From contig JAZSFO010000021.1 of assembly GCA_045532255.1 (NCBI GenBank), forward strand, positions 1 to 18,830: a DNA stretch of 18,830 bases, given 5' to 3'. This document shows, in pieces, positions 15,091 to 18,830 of this stretch. Source of the DNA: RGIG8748 sp045532255. Lineage in GTDB: Bacteria; Bacillota; Clostridia; UMGS1810. Positions within the stretch are counted from its first letter, which is position 1. Every line of letters starts with the position of its first letter. Made by a program: the position numbers and the translations under genes. The notes beneath the pieces were generated by a model, which saw nothing but the letters and a program-made list of their open reading frames with translations, had not been told where the DNA came from and searched no databases.

Positions 15091-15681
15091 TTATGTCCTG
15101 TTATTTTTGTCAACTGTCCTTTTCTTTTCTCTTTGTAGTGTACTCTTTGATATACCTGTCATCGATGAAACTTGTTTATATGAATGGTTTTCTAACAACT
15201 GCATCGCCAATGCGAGTTGTGTGTTGCTAAATTTTCTTGGTCTGCCTTCTATGTACCCATCCTTTTGTCTTGCAAGTTCGCGACCGCTTTGTGTACGCTC
15301 TACAATCATATTTCTCTCAAATTCTGCAAAAGACAATAAGATTGTATAAGTTAACCTGCCAACAGGCGTATTATCTATAACACCTAAATTGAGTATATCT
15401 ATCTTAATACCCTTATCCATCAAATGTTCTATGATATCTAACCCCTCGCGAACATTACGGCAAAATCTATCCATCTTGGAAACTATCAAACAATCCCCAT
15501 CTGTCAACCTGTCAATTAGGTCATTAAACACCTGTCTATTATTAAAGTCTTTTGCAGCAGTAAACACTTCTCTGCGTATCTCTGCCGAAGGATACTTTTC
15601 TAAGATTGTCTGTTCTTGCTCTGCTAGAGAATGATTTTCTGCCTGACTTTTGCTTGACACACGAACATAACCGTATTCCAT
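15091..15681 (-). CDS. Small serine recombinase (resolvase/invertase family)
   Basis: 196 residues, typical of Tn3-resolvase/Hin-like enzymes. The catalytic domain has the nucleophile in YGYVRVSSKSQ, the arginine motif SKMDRFCRNVREG, and the LLSFAEFERNMIVERTQSG region leading into the dimer helix. A GRP linker (IEGRPRKFS) precedes a C-terminal helix-turn-helix (SYKQVSSMTGISKSTLQREK). All catalytic residues look intact. The ATG at 15681 has AGGT 7 nt upstream and is preferred over the in-frame GTG at 15690. It could resolve element multimers, invert a segment or control expression. Why an element with a large recombinase keeps it is unclear. Confidence 0.93.
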   Translation of the reverse strand: MEYGYVRVSSKSQAENHSLAEQEQTILEKYPSAEIRREVFTAAKDFNNRQVFNDLIDRLTDGDCLIVSKMDRFCRNVREGLDIIEHLMDKGIKIDILNLGVIDNTPVGRLTYTILLSFAEFERNMIVERTQSGRELARQKDGYIEGRPRKFSNTQLALAMQLLENHSYKQVSSMTGISKSTLQREKKRTVDKNNRT

Positions 15682-15983
15682 ATTTAACACCTACCTTATG
15701 AATAAATCTATTGAATACGCCAAACCTCACAAGTAGCCTGTATAGGTAGAACGTACCCATAACTTAAAATATATGAACTCTCTTTTTTCATCTCTTAACC
15801 ACAAATTTTATGTAATTTTATAAAAATACTGTCATTTCAACACAAAATCACGATGCAAATTTTAAAATCACAAAATGCCGTAATTTCAACCTTTTCTTGA
15901 TGTTAAAATCAAATTTTTGTTGATTTCTTTAATCTTAATTTTCTGATACCACTATTTAACGGCAAAAGATAAATAAGGTTGAA
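15682..15983. other. AT-rich intergenic region with candidate promoter and recombinase sites
   Basis: No gene is visible in this 302-bp gap between two serine-recombinase-like genes. A possible minus-strand promoter is TTGTGT (15840-15845), 17 bp, TATAAA (15817-15822). Repeats are dense: AAAATCAC at 15844-15851 and 15864-15871, ATTTCAAC at 15834-15841 and 15883-15890, and an inverted pair TTCAACCTT (15885-15893) and AAGGTTGAA (15975-15983). Clustered direct and inverted motifs beside a resolvase gene are what a res site would look like, but low-complexity AT-rich DNA also gives chance repeats. Confidence 0.35.
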
Positions 15984-16520
15984 TTAATCTGCATTTTTTA
16001 CATATCTGTAATAGGTGCTACGGCTTATATTACACAGATTTGTGATTTCTTCCACCGTAAACCCCGACTTTTTCAGCCTGACAACCATATCTTTTGTATC
16101 TTCATCAGTTTTTCTACCCATCCTGCCATCCGATGCCGCCTGCAATATACCCAACTTCCTTTTCTTCTCTGAAAGCGCCTTGACAACCTTAACCCCATAA
16201 ACCAACACGATAAGATTGCCGTACTCATACTGTGGCTCACATACCGACCTAACCACAACACCCATTTCTCCTAAACTACCCAATATATATAAAATAGTGC
16301 CTGTTGCATCCGATAAATCTACGATGCTACGAATGTAAAGGCTATCTCCAGCCTGAATGTCATTCAGCAACAAATTAAACTCTGGTCTTTTACCGTCTCC
16401 AACTGCATCTATGTAAATCTTTTCTTCTGGAATATCATTCCTGACAATTTCAGCCATAAGCGGCTGATTATCAATCTTATAAGTCTGATTATTATTTTCA
16501 AGCATATATGCAAATTTCAT
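15984..16520 (-). CDS. Degenerate serine-recombinase-like protein lacking catalytic residues
   Basis: 178 residues. The layout follows a small resolvase: a start KFAYMLENNNQ where active members have Y-x-R-V-S, a central GDSLYIRSIVDLSD where they have K-x-D-R-x-x-R, a helix KVVKALSEKKRKLGILQA, a linker DGRMGRK and a C-terminal helix-turn-helix GFTVEEITNLCNISRSTYYR. The nucleophilic Ser, its neighbouring Arg and the D-R-x-x-R arginines are all replaced, so strand transfer is not expected. The frame is nevertheless intact and full length, and the DNA-binding half is well kept. A role as DNA-binding regulator, architectural partner or modulator of the active recombinases is likely but inferred. 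The ATG at 16520 has AAAGGCGG upstream. Confidence 0.8.
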   Translation of the reverse strand: MKFAYMLENNNQTYKIDNQPLMAEIVRNDIPEEKIYIDAVGDGKRPEFNLLLNDIQAGDSLYIRSIVDLSDATGTILYILGSLGEMGVVVRSVCEPQYEYGNLIVLVYGVKVVKALSEKKRKLGILQAASDGRMGRKTDEDTKDMVVRLKKSGFTVEEITNLCNISRSTYYRYVKNAD

Positions 16521-16727
16521 CTAATCAACCGCCTTTCTGTCCTGTAAAGTCTGATTTTTTGACTACACCTAAAAATCTGAAATTTTGAATTTTTTTAATG
16601 TAACACTTTTATAAACTCAACCTATTCCACGCCGATGAATTACATATTTCAAACGGCTCTAAACACAATTTTTTTATCTGTTTAAAATCAGATACACATT
16701 CTTGCAACGCCTGCTGATGACACTTTT

Positions 16728-17240
16728 TTAGTCTTCTTTAGTCAACATATTGAGATTGTCAATCGCTCTGTCAAAGATTTTATCATCAACATACTTGACA
16801 TCTGTTTCAAAGCGTCTGATTAGCCTTTCTGCTACCGCCAAATCTTCCGTATCATCAACACCCAGATAGATGCTCTCTCTGATACGATATATAACCCTGC
16901 TATCTATCAACATACAATGCCCGAACTGTAGATGCTGATTGTATTCATTTATACGTTCAAGCGCCTGTGCTTTTCTTTTTTCATTATCAAGTGTACCAAT
17001 ACCCCAAATATCTGCCTCTAACACAACCTGACAATTTTCCTTATCAACCACGATGTCAAACTCATCAAAGTCTTGTTTGATTGCACAGGTAATGTCATTT
17101 TCTACATCTGCCTTGCTATATAACCCCATCTTATCAAGTACCCTTCTGACAAAAACCGCTACCGACGCAAATTTAAACCTAACGTCCTTAACCCCTTGAT
17201 TTCTTTTTGAAATCTCATCAAAATATTTACTATGTAACAT
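16728..17240 (-). CDS. YbjN-like small protein (170 aa), function unknown
   Basis: Residues about 20-165 resemble the YbjN / CesT-chaperone-like fold: DEFDIVVDKENCQVVLEADI, a helix containing INEYNQHLQFGHCMLID, then RVIYRIRESIYLG and a final helical segment. That matches the N-x-x-L-x-x-G-x-x-x-I-D-x-x-x-V-x-Y-R pattern of the family, at low similarity. I chose the ATG at 17240 because AAGGGGG lies 8 nt upstream. The frame is open to 17315 but would then run through an intrinsic terminator hairpin. It is preceded by a leader of about 230 nt from a strong promoter, so expression is probably controlled after initiation. The gene lies on the mobile element and no partner is evident. Confidence 0.7.
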   Translation of the reverse strand: MLHSKYFDEISKRNQGVKDVRFKFASVAVFVRRVLDKMGLYSKADVENDITCAIKQDFDEFDIVVDKENCQVVLEADIWGIGTLDNEKRKAQALERINEYNQHLQFGHCMLIDSRVIYRIRESIYLGVDDTEDLAVAERLIRRFETDVKYVDDKIFDRAIDNLNMLTKED

Positions 17241-17273
17241 AACTGTTACCCCCTTATAAAAATATTTCTGCAC

Positions 17274-17307
17274 AAAAAAAGTGCCGTTACAGATTGTAAC
17301 GACACTT
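17274..17307 (-). terminator. Intrinsic terminator in the leader of the YbjN-like gene
   Basis: On the minus strand AAGTGTCGTTACA pairs with TGTAACGGCACTT over a 3-nt loop (13 pairs, one G-T) and runs straight into TTTTTTT. It lies 34 bp upstream of the YbjN-like ATG and about 160 nt downstream of the promoter at 17476-17504. Either it makes a short leader RNA or it is an attenuator controlling the gene. Confidence 0.85.
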
Positions 17308-17338
17308 AAAGCCAATACAGGCTATTGCTCTTTATTCA

Positions 17339-17449
17339 TTATTTAATTTCTTTAGCATTTGCCAAAGAAAACCACCGCCACCGCCACCAACTTAAATAAT
17401 CATTCAAGCCGTGCCGTTGCACTCTATACCGTAAAATCAAGCAAACCAT
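17339..17449 (-). CDS. Possible 36-aa Trp/Arg-rich leader peptide
   Basis: An ATG at 17449, about 20 nt after the predicted transcription start, opens a 36-codon frame ending at TAA 17339-17341. Its centre reads LSWWRWRWFSL: four Trp codons in six positions. It ends just before the leader terminator. A tandem-Trp frame before a terminator is the geometry of translational attenuation, but the ribosome binding site is poor and the Trp run comes from a simple TGGCGG-type repeat that may exist for another reason. Treat as tentative. Confidence 0.25.
   Translation of the reverse strand: MVCLILRYRVQRHGLNDYLSWWRWRWFSLANAKEIK
17372..17388 (-). other. G-rich tract able to form a two-tier G-quadruplex
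   Basis: The minus strand reads GGTGGCGGTGGCGGTGG: six GG pairs each separated by one base, in an otherwise AT-rich leader. In RNA such tracts can fold into two-quartet quadruplexes. It lies between the promoter and the leader terminator. Confidence 0.5.
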
Positions 17450-17475
17450 ATACCCATATAGTTTACTCTATTAAT

Positions 17476-17504
17476 ATTATAACTCTTCCCGATACTATAG
17501 TCAA
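17476..17504 (-). promoter_or_regulatory. Strong sigma-A promoter for the YbjN-like gene leader
   Basis: TTGACT (17499-17504), 17 bp, TATAAT (17476-17481) on the minus strand: five of six and six of six consensus bases. The predicted start near 17469 gives a leader of about 230 nt before the ATG at 17240. The stretch 17241-17587 holds this promoter, the leader and the RCC1 gene terminator; no well-supported gene is seen in it. Confidence 0.8.
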
Positions 17505-17539
17505 CGCCCATGACATAAATATTTTTAGTTGTTTTTTTA

Positions 17540-17575
17540 TGAGAAAAGGATATGTTGAAAACACAACATATCCTC
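17540..17575 (-). terminator. Terminator of the RCC1-repeat lipoprotein gene
   Basis: AGGATATGTTG and CAACATATCCT form a perfect 11-bp stem over a 6-nt loop (17547-17574). On the minus strand a short T-rich tail (TTTTCTC) follows. It begins 14 bp after the RCC1 gene stop codon. Confidence 0.75.
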
Positions 17576-17587
17576 ATTGTCAAATTA

Positions 17588-18532
17588 TTAATCAATTAAA
17601 TCCCAAGTTGACAAATCACATTGTCCTTTGTCATTATTACCAGTTGCAAGAACTGAACCATCTGATTTTAGAGCAAGTGAGTGATAACGCCCCGTTCCAA
17701 TAGCCACAATATCTGACCAATTTTCAACGCTACAAAAACCAACTGTGTTAACACCTGCAGCAACGACTGTACCATCCGACTTCAAGCCTATCGTATGTTG
17801 GAATCCTGCTTTGACATCAATAATGTTTGACCAATCTTCTACATTGCACTGCTCATAATCGTTCCATCCCACAGCAACAACAGTACCATCATCATTGAGA
17901 CCTACTGTGTGATTTAGGCTTGCAGACATCGATTTTATATTTTCCCACATCGCTACATCGCATTGCCCATAATTATTCAACCCAGTAGCAACAACTGTAC
18001 CGTTAGAATTTCTCCCAATTGTATGACAATTCCCAAGAGTTATATAATTAATATTTTCCCACTCTTGTACATTCAAATTGTTATTAGTAGCCTGACCTGT
18101 TATAACAACAGAACCATCCGACTTAACCCCTGCTGTAACATTCCCTGAAGCAGAAATTGAGACAATATCCTTCCATTCTTCTACATTGCATTGCCCATAA
18201 TTATTCAATCCTGTTGCAACAACTGTTCCGTCTGATTTTAAACCAATAGTATGATATGAGCCTGTTTCAATTGCAACAATGTTCTCCCAATGAGTAACAT
18301 CGCACTGACCATCTGTATTATCTCCCGTTGCAAGAACTGTTCCATCAAACTTTAAACCAACGGTATGGAAAAAACCACCCTTTACCATAGGTGATACCGA
18401 AATAGTATTATCTACATTTTGAATAACATTATCATTTTTCTGATTTTCGTCTATTGAATTATTTCTATCGCATCCACAACATAGTAATGCTATTATAAGG
18501 AAACATGATATAATACGAATATTATTTTTCAT
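17588..18532 (-). CDS. Lipoprotein with seven RCC1-like repeats (predicted beta-propeller)
   Basis: 314 residues. The start KNNIRIISCFLIIALLCCGC is a lipoprotein signal peptide with likely lipidated Cys21 (Gly at -1), though the lipobox has Cys residues in place of the usual Ala/Ser. A spacer of about 25 polar residues follows. Residues 48-313 are exactly seven 38-residue repeats of the type H-T-I-G-L-K-S-D-G-T-V-V-A-T-G-x-N-x-x-G-Q-C-x-V-x-x-W-x-x-I, the RCC1/BNR-like pattern, and seven repeats fit a closed seven-bladed propeller. The protein should sit on the outer face of the membrane and bind something there; ligand and function are unknown. GGAGGG lies before the ATG, and the gene has its own promoter and terminator. 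It looks like element cargo. Confidence 0.88.
   Translation of the reverse strand: MKNNIRIISCFLIIALLCCGCDRNNSIDENQKNDNVIQNVDNTISVSPMVKGGFFHTVGLKFDGTVLATGDNTDGQCDVTHWENIVAIETGSYHTIGLKSDGTVVATGLNNYGQCNVEEWKDIVSISASGNVTAGVKSDGSVVITGQATNNNLNVQEWENINYITLGNCHTIGRNSNGTVVATGLNNYGQCDVAMWENIKSMSASLNHTVGLNDDGTVVAVGWNDYEQCNVEDWSNIIDVKAGFQHTIGLKSDGTVVAAGVNTVGFCSVENWSDIVAIGTGRYHSLALKSDGSVLATGNNDKGQCDLSTWDLID
17594..18391 (-). repeat. Seven 114-bp tandem repeats encoding the propeller blades
   Basis: Each unit encodes one 38-residue blade. Blades 2 and 4 are strikingly close in DNA: the stretch ATTGCCCATAATTATTCAA occurs in both, 228 bp (two units) apart. Blade 3 is the most diverged. This suggests growth by unequal exchange of units. 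Confidence 0.8.
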
Positions 18533-18566
18533 TATAAACCCTCCACTTATTTAATCTTGTTTGTAA

Positions 18567-18605
18567 TTACTATTACATAGTAACATATTTCCCCAACATT
18601 TTCAA
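18567..18605 (-). promoter_or_regulatory. Likely promoter of the RCC1-repeat gene with a small inverted repeat
   Basis: TTGAAA (18600-18605), 17 bp, TACTAT (18577-18582) on the minus strand, about 45 bp before the ATG. TTACTA and TAGTAA (18567-18583) form a short inverted repeat overlapping the -10, possibly an operator. Confidence 0.5.
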
Positions 18606-18830
18606 TACTTTTACAAATATTTACCTGATAAAACAAAAAAACAACCGTACTGACTATGGCTACTTTATACATATACCCCAACCACCCACCCTTGAAAAAT
18701 ACCGTAAGGATATAATTCCCATATGATTAACTGTTGTTTAAGAATGTTAAGTTGTATTATTATTTTATACTAGTATATATACCTCTCTATATTAATAACA
18801 ACGACACTGTCTAAATTTATGTCCAATATA
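18606..18830. other. AT-rich region without a recognisable gene
   Basis: No ORF with a ribosome binding site, no RNA gene and no cotJC 3' sequence is visible up to the window edge. The only distinct feature is a G-rich run on the minus strand (18676-18691, GGGTGGGTGGTTGGGG). Confidence 0.6.

Larger units (their letters stand above)
12746..18830. mobile_element. Integrative element inserted in cotJC (left end; right end outside the window)
   Basis: From the cotJC break to the window edge all recognisable genes lie on the minus strand and none is a housekeeping gene. The gene next to the junction is a large serine recombinase whose stop codon is 76 bp from it, the classic position for an integrase beside its attachment site. 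Two further serine-recombinase-like proteins, two tiny proteins, a YbjN-like protein and an RCC1-repeat lipoprotein follow. No phage structural, conjugation or replication genes are seen in the 6.1 kb visible. The missing 3' part of cotJC is not found before 18830, so the element is at least this long. The RCC1 gene's membership is inferred from that. Confidence 0.8.

Noticed and set aside
16680..16699. ATCTG...CAGAT hairpin after the YbjN-like gene as a terminator
   Set aside because: On the transcribed strand it is followed by A's, not T's, and the stem is only five pairs.
17241..17315. 25-residue N-terminal extension of the YbjN-like protein
   Set aside because: It would be translated through the leader terminator hairpin; the ATG at 17240 has AAGGGGG upstream.
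18533..18830. Right end of the element (cotJC 3' half)
   Set aside because: I looked for the TEExAHLE-type continuation on the plus strand and found none up to the window edge.

Overview
The window comes from a low-to-moderate GC, spore-forming member of the Clostridia (Bacillota). The chaperone cluster hrcA-grpE-dnaK-dnaJ under a CIRCE operator, the AGGAGG-type ribosome binding sites and a cotJ spore-coat operon behind a sigma-E-like promoter all point that way. I cannot name the genus from sequence alone.

Layout. Positions 1-341 hold two broken genes facing each other: the end-truncated tail of a TrmA/RlmD-type RNA methyltransferase (+) and the N-terminus of a YitT-family membrane protein (-). 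They meet at a short stretch read as Gly-Ile-Pro on both strands, which means a rearrangement or an assembly join. Next comes a minus-strand heat-shock block: dnaJ, dnaK, grpE and hrcA, with a sigma-A promoter, a perfect CIRCE and an unexpected extra 12-bp palindrome over the -10 region. Upstream on the same strand are hemW and a metal-dependent amidohydrolase, transcribed from their own promoter. A plus-strand Dabb-domain gene and a minus-strand small gene converge on a bidirectional terminator. The minus-strand sbcD-sbcC pair (Mre11/Rad50-like nuclease) follows. Divergent from sbcD is the plus-strand cotJA-cotJB-cotJC operon.

The main event is at about 12745: cotJC (manganese-catalase-like coat protein) is intact for 62 codons and then stops matching its family. 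From there to the right edge (at least 6.1 kb) the DNA looks like an integrated element. All its genes lie on the minus strand, reading towards cotJC. In order from the junction they are a large serine recombinase, a 61-aa protein, a 72-aa protein, a normal small serine resolvase, a resolvase paralogue that has lost its catalytic residues, a YbjN-like protein behind a long leader with an intrinsic terminator, and a lipoprotein made of seven 38-residue RCC1-like repeats. The rest of cotJC is not in the window, so the right end of the element lies beyond 18830. The arrangement resembles skin in sigK and other sporulation-gene intervening elements, where a large serine recombinase excises the element and rebuilds the gene in the mother cell. 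Whether this one is developmentally excised cannot be told from the sequence. The recombinase operon has a sigma-A-like promoter with an operator-like repeat, and I see no clear sigma-E or sigma-K site for it.
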